From a beta proteobacterium AAP99 (lineage in GTDB: Bacteria > Pseudomonadota > Gammaproteobacteria > Burkholderiales > Burkholderiaceae_C): DNA of 64,000 bases. The stretch covers positions 329,185 to 393,184 of the forward strand of contig LJIA01000002.1 of the NCBI GenBank assembly GCA_001295775.1, given 5' to 3'. The notes under the pieces are model-generated. The model had not been told where the DNA came from and did no database searches. It worked only from the letters and a program-made list of their open reading frames with translations. The position numbers and the translations under genes were made by a program. Below, piece after piece: positions 19,243 through 28,225 of this stretch (the stretch's first letter is position 1; each line of letters opens with the position of its first letter).

Positions 19243-21273
19243 ATGTCCTTCCCGCTGAATCCGGCGCAACGCGAAGCCGTGCGCTATCTGGACGGCCCCT
19301 GCCTGGTGTTGGCGGGTGCCGGCTCGGGCAAGACGCGCGTCATCACGGCCAAGATCGCGCACCTGATCGAGCAGGGCTACAAGCCCGAAAGCATCGCCGC
19401 CATCACCTTCACCAACAAGGCTGCCGGTGAAATGGCCGAGCGGGCTGCGGAGCTGGTGGGCAAGGATGCAGCCAAGCGGCTGCAGGTCAGCACCTTCCAC
19501 TCGCTGGGCGTGCGCATGCTGCGCGAAGAAGCGCGCACGGCCGGCATCAAGCCCAACTTCACCATCCTGGATGCCGCCGACGCCGCCGCGGTATTGAGCG
19601 ACATCCTTGCCACCACCGACAAGAAGCTCGTGCGTGCCGCGCAGGGTCAGGTCAGCCTGTGGAAGAACGCCGGCCTGTCGCCGGATCAGGCGCAGGCAGC
19701 AGCAAAGACCAATGATGAACTGGCCTTTGCCAAGGCCTATGCGCGCTACAACGAAACCGTACGTGCCTATCAGGCCGTGGACTTCGATGACCTGATCTGG
19801 ACGCCGCTCAAGCTGCTCGAGGAGCACGCCGAGGTGCGCGAGCGCTGGCAGAACCGTCTGCGCTACCTGCTGGTGGACGAGGTGCAGGACACCAACAGCG
19901 TGCAGTACGGCTTGCTGCGCAACCTCGCCGGACCGCGCGCCATGTTTACTGCCGTGGGTGATGACGATCAGAGCATCTACGGCTGGCGCGGCGCGAACCT
20001 CGAGAACCTGGCCGATCTGCAGAAGACCTACCCGCGCCTGAAGGTCATCAAGCTGGAGCAGAACTACCGCTCCACCAACCGCATCCTGCAGGCCGCGAAC
20101 GCGCTGATCTCGCACAATCCCAAGCTGTTCGAAAAGAAGCTCTGGAGCGAGCACGGCATGGGCGACCCGATCGCCGTCCTGCCCCAGGACGATGACGAGG
20201 CCGAAGCGGAGAACGTGGTGACGCGTCTGTCCGCACACCGCTTCGAGCGCCGCGCCAAGTGGAGCGACTACGCCATCCTGTACCGCTCCAACCTGCAGGC
20301 GCGTGTGATCGAGCAGCAGCTGCGCAACCAGAAGATTCCGTACATCATCTCAGGCGGCCAGAGCTTTTTTGACCGCGCGGAGATCAAGGATCTGGTGGCC
20401 TACCTGCGCCTGATCGCCAACGAGGACGATGATCAGGCCTTCATGCGCGCCATCACCACGCCCAAGCGCGGCATCGGCCCCGTGAGCCTGCAGGCCCTGG
20501 CCACCTACGCCGGTGAGCGGCGCAAGAGTCTCTTCGAAGCTTTGTTCGAAGCCGGCTTTGCCGGCCGCGTGAAAGACAACCAGCTTCAGACGCTGCTGGA
20601 GTTCGGCCAGTTCATCAACCGCCTGCAGGACCGTAGCGGCAAGGACAACAACAAGGCGGGCGAGAACGGCGGCGTGCTGCTGCGCGAGCTTGTGCAAGCC
20701 ATCGGCTACGAGGCCTATCTATACGACAGCTTCGACGCCAAGCAGGCACTGTCCAAGTGGAATAACGTCACCGAGTTCCTTGACTGGCTCAACCGCAAGG
20801 CCGATGAAGACGGCAAGACCCTGATCGAACTCGCGCAGTACGTCGCCCTCATCACCATGCTGCAGGACAGTGACGCCGAGCAGGACGCCGTCAAGCTTTC
20901 GACGCTACACGCCGCCAAGGGCCTGGAGTACCCGCACGTGTTCCTCATCGGGGTCGAGGAAGGCCTGCTGCCCCATCTGGGCCGCACCGATGACGAACTC
21001 GACGCCGAGGCCATGGGCAGCCGCATCGAGGAAGAGCGTCGCCTGATGTACGTGGGCGTCACCCGCGCGCAGCGCAGCCTGATCATCACCCACTGCAAGC
21101 GGCGCAAGCGCGGTAAGGAATTTGCGAGCCGCGAGCCCTCCCGCTTTCTCGCTGAACTCGGAGTCACGAAGGAAGAGAGCAGCTCGGCGGCGGTGCCTTC
21201 AGACACGCGGGCGCACATGGCGGGATTGAAGGCTCTGCTGAAGCGAAGCCAAGCGGGCGGGACTTCGCTGTAG
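19243..21273 (+). CDS. rep: ATP-dependent DNA helicase Rep
   Basis: 676 residues, essentially the length of E. coli Rep (673). Superfamily 1A 3'-to-5' helicase that clears proteins ahead of forks. Motifs are LNPAQREAV (Q motif), LAGAGSGKTRVI (Walker A), AAITFTNKAAGEM (Ia), LLVDEVQDTNSVQYGLL (II), GDDDQSIYGWRGA (III), IKLEQNYRSTNRIL (IV), LSTLHAAKGLEYPHVFLIGVEEGLLPH (V) and EERRLMYVGVTRAQ (VI). Rep is preferred over UvrD because of length and resemblance across the 1B/2B regions (DYAILYRSNLQARVIEQ; PYIISGGQSFFDRAEIKDLVAYLRL). Apparently a single transcription unit. Confidence 0.93.
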   Translation: MSFPLNPAQREAVRYLDGPCLVLAGAGSGKTRVITAKIAHLIEQGYKPESIAAITFTNKAAGEMAERAAELVGKDAAKRLQVSTFHSLGVRMLREEARTAGIKPNFTILDAADAAAVLSDILATTDKKLVRAAQGQVSLWKNAGLSPDQAQAAAKTNDELAFAKAYARYNETVRAYQAVDFDDLIWTPLKLLEEHAEVRERWQNRLRYLLVDEVQDTNSVQYGLLRNLAGPRAMFTAVGDDDQSIYGWRGANLENLADLQKTYPRLKVIKLEQNYRSTNRILQAANALISHNPKLFEKKLWSEHGMGDPIAVLPQDDDEAEAENVVTRLSAHRFERRAKWSDYAILYRSNLQARVIEQQLRNQKIPYIISGGQSFFDRAEIKDLVAYLRLIANEDDDQAFMRAITTPKRGIGPVSLQALATYAGERRKSLFEALFEAGFAGRVKDNQLQTLLEFGQFINRLQDRSGKDNNKAGENGGVLLRELVQAIGYEAYLYDSFDAKQALSKWNNVTEFLDWLNRKADEDGKTLIELAQYVALITMLQDSDAEQDAVKLSTLHAAKGLEYPHVFLIGVEEGLLPHLGRTDDELDAEAMGSRIEEERRLMYVGVTRAQRSLIITHCKRRKRGKEFASREPSRFLAELGVTKEESSSAAVPSDTRAHMAGLKALLKRSQAGGTSL

Positions 21274-21402
21274 CGCTTCCATCAACAAGCAGTGCCACCT
21301 GTCGGCGCGGCTTTGCCGCTGATCTTGCCATCGGGCTTTCGCGTAGGCCAATGATTGAACTTCCCGGCATGATCTGAAGCAATCGTTTTGGAAGAAACTG
21401 TC

Positions 21403-21843
21403 ATGAGCCGAAACCGCTGTTCACCCTCGTGCCGCAAGGTTGTCGCGACCATGTGCGCGGTTGGTCTTTTGGGCTCCGCGCTGGCGCAGACCCCACCGTC
21501 CGCGCTTCAGCCTGGCATGTACTACATCTGGCAGACGCCGGCGCAAAATTCTCCCAAGGGCAAGCCGCGAATGGGAATTTGCGCCGAAGCACCGGCTGCG
21601 CTGACTGACCCCGTTCTGCTCATCGGCCAGATGCCAGGGGATGCGGCATGCAGAGCGACAGCAGTGCGTCCTCGCACAGACCAGGCCGTTGAATTTGATC
21701 TCATTTGTAACGGCCAGGAGATTGCGGCAACAGCTGTGTCGAGATTGAGTGGCGATCGATTCGTCACCTTGGTCACGCCACGCGCTGGCGACCGCGCTAG
21801 ACCTTACTTTGTGCATGGCGAGAACGTCGGCGGATGCAAGTGA
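21403..21843 (+). CDS. Exported DUF3617-like protein at head of pilin operon
   Basis: 146 residues from the ATG at 21403, with GGAAG eight bases upstream (a TTG five codons earlier is in frame). A signal peptide ends at SALAQ. The mature part begins LQPGMYYIWQTP and has two cysteine-containing segments (MGICAEAPA; DLICNGQEIAATA), resembling periplasmic DUF3617 proteins, though this assignment is tentative. Its stop overlaps the fimT start (TGATG), so it is translationally coupled to the pilus genes. It may be a periplasmic accessory factor for them. Base composition here drops relative to rep upstream. Confidence 0.6.
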   Translation: MSRNRCSPSCRKVVATMCAVGLLGSALAQTPPSALQPGMYYIWQTPAQNSPKGKPRMGICAEAPAALTDPVLLIGQMPGDAACRATAVRPRTDQAVEFDLICNGQEIAATAVSRLSGDRFVTLVTPRAGDRARPYFVHGENVGGCK

Positions 21844-22433
21844 TGACAAGTCGAAAGCTGATATCTCGTCGGCAGCAGTCAGGTTTCACCTTGATCGAAC
21901 TGATGACAGTCGTGGCTCTTGTCGTCATCGGTCTGAGCTTGGCGCTGCCGGATCTGAGTTCGTTCATCCGACGTAATCAGATCTCCGGAGTGACCAATGA
22001 GTTGATGGCGGCGATGACCTTTGCCCGGACCGAAGCGATCAAGCGTGGTGCACCGGTGGTCATCTGCGCGTCATCGAACAGTACTGGTGCCAGTCCTTCA
22101 TGCACTGGCAATTGGGAGCAGGGCTACATCGTGTTCGTCGACACGAACGCCGGCGGAACGCGTCAAACCACGGAAGAAGTGCTGCGCGCAGCACCCGCTT
22201 CCTCGGCGCGAGTAACCATTCAGCTCAGCGGCGCCCAGGCTCAGATCAGATTTGCGCCGAACGGCATGCTGCATGGTCAGATGGCCGGCGCTCGATTCGA
22301 GATCAAGAATTCATCTTCGCCGACCGGCTCACGTGAAGAGCGCTACATCTGCATCGCACGCGCCGGGCGTGCCGCGGCCATCAACTTTGATACCTACACG
22401 AATGATCCGCGCTTTGCGGGCTGCGGAGCGTAA
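21843..22433 (+). CDS. fimT: Type IV minor pilin FimT/GspH
   Basis: 196 residues from the ATG overlapping the previous stop (a second ATG lies three codons upstream). Prepilin signature RRQQSG|FTLIELMTVVALVVIGLSLALP: cleavage after Gly14, Glu at mature position 5, then the hydrophobic helix. The GspH/FimT block DLSSFIRRNQISGVTNELMAAMTFARTEAIKRG follows. Minor pilin that primes assembly of the type IV pilus tip. Some FimT proteins bind DNA for natural uptake through a basic C-terminus; whether this one does cannot be judged. First pilin of a six-gene pilus run. Confidence 0.92.
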   Translation: MTSRKLISRRQQSGFTLIELMTVVALVVIGLSLALPDLSSFIRRNQISGVTNELMAAMTFARTEAIKRGAPVVICASSNSTGASPSCTGNWEQGYIVFVDTNAGGTRQTTEEVLRAAPASSARVTIQLSGAQAQIRFAPNGMLHGQMAGARFEIKNSSSPTGSREERYICIARAGRAAAINFDTYTNDPRFAGCGA

Positions 22434-22435
22434 CG

Positions 22436-22957
22436 ATGCAGATGCCCGTGTACGCTCATCAGCGTGGAGTCTCATTGATTGAGATCCTGGTCGCTCTGGT
22501 TGTGCTTAGCCTTGGCGCTATCGGTGTGGCCGGTGTCCAGCTCAGCACCATTAAGTTCAATCAAGTCTCTCAGCAGCGCTCAAACGCCGTGCAGCTTGCG
22601 TACGGGCTGACCGATCGTATGCGCGCGAACATGCCCGGTGCCGCTGCAGGGAACTACGTGTTCAATTTCCCATACGCGAATATCCCAGGGAACATCCCGG
22701 TGGCGCCCAATTGCGGCGCCCCGTGTACACCACAGCAACTCGCAGACCTGCATCTTAACCAGTGGCTCAATGAGCTGGCTGCTGCGCTACCTCAGGGGCG
22801 GGGTACGGTCACTCAGGTTGCAGCCACCGTCGGTGCCCCATACCGAGTCGCGATCATGTGGGAGGAGAAAGACTTGACTGGCTTTGGCCGTGATGCGCGC
22901 TGCCCCGCCGACGCGCCGGCCGAGGCGCAGTGCCTACTCGTGGAGTTCCAGCCGTGA
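22436..22957 (+). CDS. pilV: Type IV minor pilin PilV
   Basis: 173 residues, starting two bases after the fimT stop. Prepilin site HQRG|VSLIEILVALVVLSLGAIGVAGVQLSTIKFNQ, the classic PilV N-terminus with the extended GAxGxAGVQ segment. Minor pilin in the tip complex with PilW, PilX and PilY1. The stop codon overlaps the pilW GTG start by four bases (GTGA), showing tight coupling. Confidence 0.93.
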   Translation: MQMPVYAHQRGVSLIEILVALVVLSLGAIGVAGVQLSTIKFNQVSQQRSNAVQLAYGLTDRMRANMPGAAAGNYVFNFPYANIPGNIPVAPNCGAPCTPQQLADLHLNQWLNELAAALPQGRGTVTQVAATVGAPYRVAIMWEEKDLTGFGRDARCPADAPAEAQCLLVEFQP

Positions 22958-23754
22958 GCGCTCATACGCGGATGTACAGCCGAGGCGTGACGCTGATCGA
23001 GCTTCTCGTGTCACTCGCGGTCGGGTTGTTGGTCACCGTTGCCGCGGCCTCGGTCTACCTTGTCGGTCGGCAGGGCTTTCGAGTGACTGATGATCAGTCG
23101 CGCAATTTCGAGACGGGCCGCTTGGCGGTTGAGGTGCTTAGCAGAAATCTTCGCATGGCCGGCGCGCCATTATTCCAGCCGGCAGTGCCCAATGCGGTTG
23201 TGCGGTTTCCGCCACCGGCCAACCCTGCTGCGTTTCCGGTGCAGGGCTTTGAGGGTGGCGCACAGCCTGACCGGATCGTGATCAGTTACGTGAGCGATCA
23301 GCCGTACAACGCGGCCACACTGACAGGCGCGGATTGTCTCGGGCAAAGCGTCGGCTTGAATTTGCTGGTTCAAAACACGTTTTCGATCAGCGCTGATGGA
23401 CAACTTCAATGCCAAGGCAATGGCGGCGGCGGCGCGGCACCCGCAGCTCCGCTTGCAGCCCAAGTGGTCGACATGCAGATCGTCTATGGCCTTGCGGAAA
23501 CGGCGCAAGGGGGTTCGGTTTCCCGGTACGTGACTGCCGATGCCGTCACCAACTGGAATACCGTGCGCGCAGTTGATGTCTGTCTTGAGATCGTCTCCTT
23601 TGATGCGAACACCATTACCGGCAGAACGCCGGGTGTGAATTGCCGAGGCAATGCGTTCCCGTCTGACAATCGCGTCCACCGTCTGTTCCGTACGTCCGTG
23701 AACCTCCGCAATCGCACGACCGGCAATATCTTCCCTGGGAACGCGATCCCATGA
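22954..23754 (+). CDS. pilW: Type IV minor pilin PilW
   Basis: 266 residues from a GTG that overlaps the pilV stop. Prepilin cleavage at MYSRG|VTLIELLVSLAVGLLVTVAAASVYL. The PilW block follows (GRQGFRVTDDQSRNFETGRLAVEVLSRNLRMAG), then a long beta-rich domain with several cysteines. Length is in the usual PilW range. Overlaps pilX by four bases (ATGA). Confidence 0.92.
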   Translation: MSAHTRMYSRGVTLIELLVSLAVGLLVTVAAASVYLVGRQGFRVTDDQSRNFETGRLAVEVLSRNLRMAGAPLFQPAVPNAVVRFPPPANPAAFPVQGFEGGAQPDRIVISYVSDQPYNAATLTGADCLGQSVGLNLLVQNTFSISADGQLQCQGNGGGGAAPAAPLAAQVVDMQIVYGLAETAQGGSVSRYVTADAVTNWNTVRAVDVCLEIVSFDANTITGRTPGVNCRGNAFPSDNRVHRLFRTSVNLRNRTTGNIFPGNAIP

Positions 23755-24359
23755 AGCAACATTTCTCCACGGGTCAGCAGGGTTTTGCCCTCTTTGCCGC
23801 GCTGATCTTCCTCATCGTTCTCACCGTGCTGGCAACGGCAGTCCTGCGTTCATCCACGCTGAACGAGCGCGTCGCCGGCAATGACCTCGATCGGGCACGG
23901 GCCTATCAGCTGGCCGAAGCGACCATCCGAGATGCCCAGCAGGACATCGTGGGTGTACGGTCGAATGGAGTGGCTTGCGTTGCTAACCCAGCATGTCGTA
24001 CGACCGATGTCCGACCCGACAAGGACAAGGGCTTCAGCATCCCGTCGGGAGCCTGTGAGCGCGGCTGGTGCTATTTCCTCCCGGCCGAATACGCGAGTAT
24101 GGGGTTCGTCAACCCATGGCTCGTGCCCTTGGGGCCCGTAGGTGGGCCTGGCCAATTGCACTCACAGTTCGGCGAGTTCACCGGCGCGGACTGGGCGGCG
24201 CTGGCTGCCCAGACTGGCGCGGCCGCGCGGCCGATTTATTGGGTTGAGATCTTTCAGAACACGATCAATCCGGAAGCCATTCTGTATCGCATCACTGTGC
24301 GCGCCACGGGGCGCAATCCGAACACGGTCGTCACACTGCAAGAGCTGTATCAGCCCTGA
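23751..24359 (+). CDS. pilX: Type IV pilus assembly protein PilX
   Basis: 202 residues. N-terminus STGQQG|FALFAALIFLIVLTVLATAVLRSSTLNERVAGNDLDRARAYQLAEA, matching the PilX N-terminal domain. As usual in PilX, the mature position-5 glutamate is missing (alanine here). The soluble part has two cysteine pairs (ACVANPACR and ACERGWC). Works with PilV, PilW and PilY1 in the tip. Overlaps pilW by four bases and is followed by pilY1 after 22 bp. Confidence 0.9.
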   Translation: MKQHFSTGQQGFALFAALIFLIVLTVLATAVLRSSTLNERVAGNDLDRARAYQLAEATIRDAQQDIVGVRSNGVACVANPACRTTDVRPDKDKGFSIPSGACERGWCYFLPAEYASMGFVNPWLVPLGPVGGPGQLHSQFGEFTGADWAALAAQTGAAARPIYWVEIFQNTINPEAILYRITVRATGRNPNTVVTLQELYQP

Positions 24360-24381
24360 CCAACTTTCGAGGTAGCTTGTC

Positions 24382-27300
24382 ATGCGCCGTAATGTCCAAT
24401 TCGCCCTGAGCACCATCAGCGCTTGTCTGTTGAGCGTACTTGTTGCGCCAGCCAGTGCAACGCTGGGATTGATGCAGGTGCCACCGACATCGGTGACACC
24501 GCCGCCACCCAACGTCCTTGTCACGCTGGACGATTCCGGTTCGATGGGCGGGGAGATCCCATACGACGCAACCGTGACCTATGTGGTGCCGCCAGGTGCG
24601 AATGGGCTTCAGTTCCGCGCGGATACCACGCTACCGCGCGCCTACAGCGGCGCGTATGCCAATACCAACACCGTTCGCCTGAACACCAACGACGTGGCTG
24701 CTCGATTCCAGAACGCGTACAACGCGCTCACGACGGATGAGCAGCGTCGGAACTACATCAACTGGTACGGCTTCTACCGAACGCGCAACATGGCGATGAA
24801 GGCCTCGGTCATGACGGCGTTCAGCCCGGCGATTGTTCCGGATGGACGCTTTCGGGTCGGTTGGCAGATGCTGAACAACACCTGTGGCGGAACCACTTTC
24901 CCCACAAACAACACTTGTGCTCAATCACGTTCCATCCAGCCGCTGGAAGGCAGTCACCGTGACGCCTTTTACACCTGGGTTCAGCAGGTGCCTGCAAACG
25001 GAGTTACGCCATTGCGCGCTGCCTATCGCCGCGCTGGCCAATACATGCAGGTCACTGGCGTGAACGGACCGTGGGCGGATCGTCCTACGCCGATGAGTGC
25101 GGCGTCGGAGGCGCCGATCCTGAGTTGTCGCCGGTCCTACCACGTGATGTTCACTGACGGTCAGTGGAATGAAGGCGCCGCTGGTTACGGGAACGCGGAC
25201 AATCAAGCGACGACGTTCCCCGATGGCACGGCATACACGGTCACCGCACCGTATCGTGGGCCAGCCAACGGTGGCGATCAGAACCTCTCGGACGTCGCAT
25301 TTCAGTACTGGGCAACCGATCTTCAGACCGGAGCCGGCTGGACGAACAACGTGCCGCGCATCATCAAGCGCACCGGCAGCGAGACCTACGGCACCACGAC
25401 GCTTTCCGAGTACTGGAACCCCAAGAACAACCCGGCCACCTGGCAGCACCTGGTGCTTTACGGTATCGGCTTCGGTGAAGCCGCACAGCTCACAAACCCC
25501 GCATGGGCCGGGAACACGACGGCTGGCGCCGACTTTGCCCAGATCGTTTCCGGTACCCGCAACTGGCCTAGCCTGCCCGAGGGCGGGAATCTCGCAAACC
25601 GCGAGTATGACCTTTGGCATGCAGCCGTAAACACGCGCGGCGACCTCTTTCCCGCTACTGACCAGAAGGCACTCACTTCTGCGTTCCAGCGGATCGTGTC
25701 CGAGATTCTGGCGCAGAACGCTGCCACGGGCGGTGCAGCAAGCGTGCTGACTACGGCGGCGAGCGACTTTCAAGTGGTTAGAGCGGGCTTTGACGCTGCG
25801 CCGACCTTCCGTGCAGTTGTTCAGGGGTTTGGATTGTCTGGCGGGCAGATCGCCACGACAGCAAACTGGAACGCACAGACCGCGGTCACGGCGCAAGACC
25901 CGAATGCGCGCGTGGTGCTCACTGCTTCCACTCCGCTCACCGGAGCGCCTTTCCGTTGGGCCAATCTAAGCGCATTTCAGCAACTGGCGCTCAATCGGAA
26001 CCTGGGCAACTCGAACGACGGCCGTGGGGCGGACCGTTTGAACTACCTCCGCGGATCGGCTGCCAAGGAAAACTCGCCTGCCAACGGTGCTGATCTCACC
26101 GCAACCTTCCGCTGGCGCCAGAACGCCGTGATCGGGACAGTGGTGAATTCCGAGCCGCGTATCGTCAGTGTTCCGCGCGCAGGCTATTCGGATAGCGACT
26201 ACCGCACTTTCCGCAGCGTAAATTCGTCTCGTACACCGGTTGTGTACTTTGGCGCCAATGACGGATTGCTGCACGGCATCAATGCAAACACGGGCGCGTC
26301 AGTATTGGGATACGTGCCGCGCGGTGTTTTCAGCAAGATCTCTGACTACACCGACCCCACTTTCCAACATCGGTACTTTGTGGACGGGCCGGTCTTCGTC
26401 GGTGATATCAAGGATGGCGGCGTCTGGAAGACGATCCTGGTGGGTGGCCTTGGCGCTGGCGGACGGGGTGTATTTGCGCTTGATGTCACCAATCCCGTCA
26501 ACTTCTCCGAGGCAAACGCGGCAACGCTCGTCAAGTTTGACTACACGGCGGCCGGGGACCCCCTGCCGACGACCCCGATTGACCTGGTAACTCCGCTGGG
26601 CGCAGACAACGCTGGGGTGCCGTTTGCCACCGAACTGAACACGGACATGGGGCACATCATCGGCGACCCTGCTCGCGACGCATTCATCGGCCGAAATCTG
26701 CAGATCTCGAAGATGGAGAACGACCGGTGGGCGCTCATCGTCGGCAACGGCGTGAATAGCCCCAACGAGCGCGCAGCCCTGTACATCATCTATCTGGATG
26801 GTGCGGGCGGTTATCGAAAAATTCTTGCCGAGACGGCGACCGGTGGAAACAACGGCCTGATGACCCCCATGCCGGTGGACACAGACGGGGATGGCAGGAT
26901 CGATACCGTCTACGCGGGTGATCTCAGGGGTCGCGTCTGGAAGTTCAATCTGTCCGCTGCGAACGACAGCAGTTGGGGGTTGGCGAACGCGCAGCCGGTG
27001 ATCAACGTAGGTCGCCCGATTACGTCGGCTCCCGCGGTAACGACGCACCCGGAAGGAGGGCTTTTCATTACCTTTGGCACCGGGCAGCTCCTGACATTCC
27101 CCGACAAATCTTCCATAGCCACTGAGGCACTTTATGGGGTTTGGGACAAGGCGGGCGTGACCTACCCGATCAACACCAGCAGTCTCGTGAGCCGTACGTT
27201 GACCTCGGGGTCTCAGACCACCCAAACCAACAACGGTCAGGCGAGAGTGCTTGCGACGCGTGCTACCGATGTCGACTATTCGACTCGCCTGGGCTGGAAG

Positions 27301-27693
27301 ATTGATCTCGGCGTCGCTGGCGAACGCCTGATCTTCAATCCGATCATCTCTGGTCCGTTTGGGTTCTTCTCCACGACGGTGCCGATCGAGGGCCAGACCT
27401 GTCTCGAAGGTTCGCAGACGGGTTCGCTCCTTGCGTTTGACATCTTCAATGCGAAGCCGCCCGCCACGCCGATGATCGACATTAACGGCGACAACATCTT
27501 CGACTCAGGTGATACCGTCCCCAATCAGGACGCCATGGGCCAAGGGCGTCCCGCCGGCAAGCTCGTCGGTCTGGTCGAAACCCGCGATCCGGCCCGACCC
27601 TGTACCGGACTTGCAGTTGGCGCACAGGCTTCGGTCGGTGTGAGAATCTGCACCGGGCTTGGACGCCGGGCCTGGCGCGACCTGACGCCCTGA
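24382..27693 (+). CDS. pilY1: Type IV pilus tip adhesin/assembly factor PilY1
   Basis: 1103 residues. The signal peptide ends near PASA. A von Willebrand A-like N-terminal region with a MIDAS-type motif (LVTLDDSGSMGGE, near residue 50) extends to about residue 460. The C-terminal beta-propeller domain starts near FGANDGLLHGINANTG. A calcium-loop motif DTDGDGRIDTVYAGDLRGRVWKF is near residue 833, as in Pseudomonas PilY1, where it controls extension and retraction. The protein is presented at the pilus tip and promotes adhesion and surface sensing. The C-terminal tail is short after the propeller. Follows pilX in the same operon. Confidence 0.93.
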   Translation: MRRNVQFALSTISACLLSVLVAPASATLGLMQVPPTSVTPPPPNVLVTLDDSGSMGGEIPYDATVTYVVPPGANGLQFRADTTLPRAYSGAYANTNTVRLNTNDVAARFQNAYNALTTDEQRRNYINWYGFYRTRNMAMKASVMTAFSPAIVPDGRFRVGWQMLNNTCGGTTFPTNNTCAQSRSIQPLEGSHRDAFYTWVQQVPANGVTPLRAAYRRAGQYMQVTGVNGPWADRPTPMSAASEAPILSCRRSYHVMFTDGQWNEGAAGYGNADNQATTFPDGTAYTVTAPYRGPANGGDQNLSDVAFQYWATDLQTGAGWTNNVPRIIKRTGSETYGTTTLSEYWNPKNNPATWQHLVLYGIGFGEAAQLTNPAWAGNTTAGADFAQIVSGTRNWPSLPEGGNLANREYDLWHAAVNTRGDLFPATDQKALTSAFQRIVSEILAQNAATGGAASVLTTAASDFQVVRAGFDAAPTFRAVVQGFGLSGGQIATTANWNAQTAVTAQDPNARVVLTASTPLTGAPFRWANLSAFQQLALNRNLGNSNDGRGADRLNYLRGSAAKENSPANGADLTATFRWRQNAVIGTVVNSEPRIVSVPRAGYSDSDYRTFRSVNSSRTPVVYFGANDGLLHGINANTGASVLGYVPRGVFSKISDYTDPTFQHRYFVDGPVFVGDIKDGGVWKTILVGGLGAGGRGVFALDVTNPVNFSEANAATLVKFDYTAAGDPLPTTPIDLVTPLGADNAGVPFATELNTDMGHIIGDPARDAFIGRNLQISKMENDRWALIVGNGVNSPNERAALYIIYLDGAGGYRKILAETATGGNNGLMTPMPVDTDGDGRIDTVYAGDLRGRVWKFNLSAANDSSWGLANAQPVINVGRPITSAPAVTTHPEGGLFITFGTGQLLTFPDKSSIATEALYGVWDKAGVTYPINTSSLVSRTLTSGSQTTQTNNGQARVLATRATDVDYSTRLGWKIDLGVAGERLIFNPIISGPFGFFSTTVPIEGQTCLEGSQTGSLLAFDIFNAKPPATPMIDINGDNIFDSGDTVPNQDAMGQGRPAGKLVGLVETRDPARPCTGLAVGAQASVGVRICTGLGRRAWRDLTP

Positions 27694-27721
27694 TCTACTG
27701 ACCTGACTGATAGGAATCTCC

Positions 27722-28174
27722 ATGCAGAAGTCTGCCGCCAGCGGATTCACCCTTATCGAACTGATGATCACTGTTGCCATCGTCGGTGTTCTCGCCGCGA
27801 TTGCCTACCCGGCCTACACGCAATACGTCGTGCGAGCAGCACGGGCGGACGCTCGCGTAGTGCTTCTCGAAGCCGCGCAATGGATGGAGCGCAACTACAC
27901 CCTGACGCAGAGCTACGCCGTGAATGCATCGAATGGCGCTGCGCTGACGTCCGCGGCCTTGACAGCGATAGGGCTTGATCGCTCGCCCAAAACCGGCGCA
28001 GCTCGGTACACCATCAGCTTTGCGGCGAACCCGACCGCGACCGCTTTCACGCTGCAAGCGGTTCCAAGCGGCGCTCAAACCTCGGATACGCGCTGCGCCA
28101 CTCTCAGCGTGGATAACCTTCAGCGCCGCAACAAGTCCGGGACGGGCACCGTAGAAGAGTGCTGGGCGCGTTGA
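27722..28174 (+). CDS. pilE: Type IV pilin PilE-like minor/major pilin
   Basis: 150 residues. Prepilin site KSAASG|FTLIELMITVAIVGVLAAIAYPAYTQYVVRAARADAR with Glu5 present; the usual PilE/PilA N-terminal helix. Two cysteines near the C-terminus (TRCATLS ... EECWAR) can form the D-region disulfide. It is the last gene of the minor-pilin operon, where PilE usually acts as a minor pilin. Followed by a strong terminator. Confidence 0.92.
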   Translation: MQKSAASGFTLIELMITVAIVGVLAAIAYPAYTQYVVRAARADARVVLLEAAQWMERNYTLTQSYAVNASNGAALTSAALTAIGLDRSPKTGAARYTISFAANPTATAFTLQAVPSGAQTSDTRCATLSVDNLQRRNKSGTGTVEECWAR

Positions 28175-28195
28175 TCTGCTCGGGTGCGAGCCATG

Positions 28196-28225
28196 AAAAA
28201 ACAGCCTGCTACGCAGGCTGTTTTT
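28196..28225. terminator. Bidirectional Rho-independent terminator
   Basis: Perfect 13-bp stem including the A/T tails (A-run, CAGCCTGC, loop TAC, GCAGGCTG, T-run). It lies 22 bp after pilE and overlaps the stop codon of the convergent TPR gene, so it serves both strands. Confidence 0.92.

Noticed and set aside
28196..28225. Copy of the dispersed repeat family
   Set aside because: It is a standard symmetrical terminator and lacks the GACAAGCGGAAAG core.
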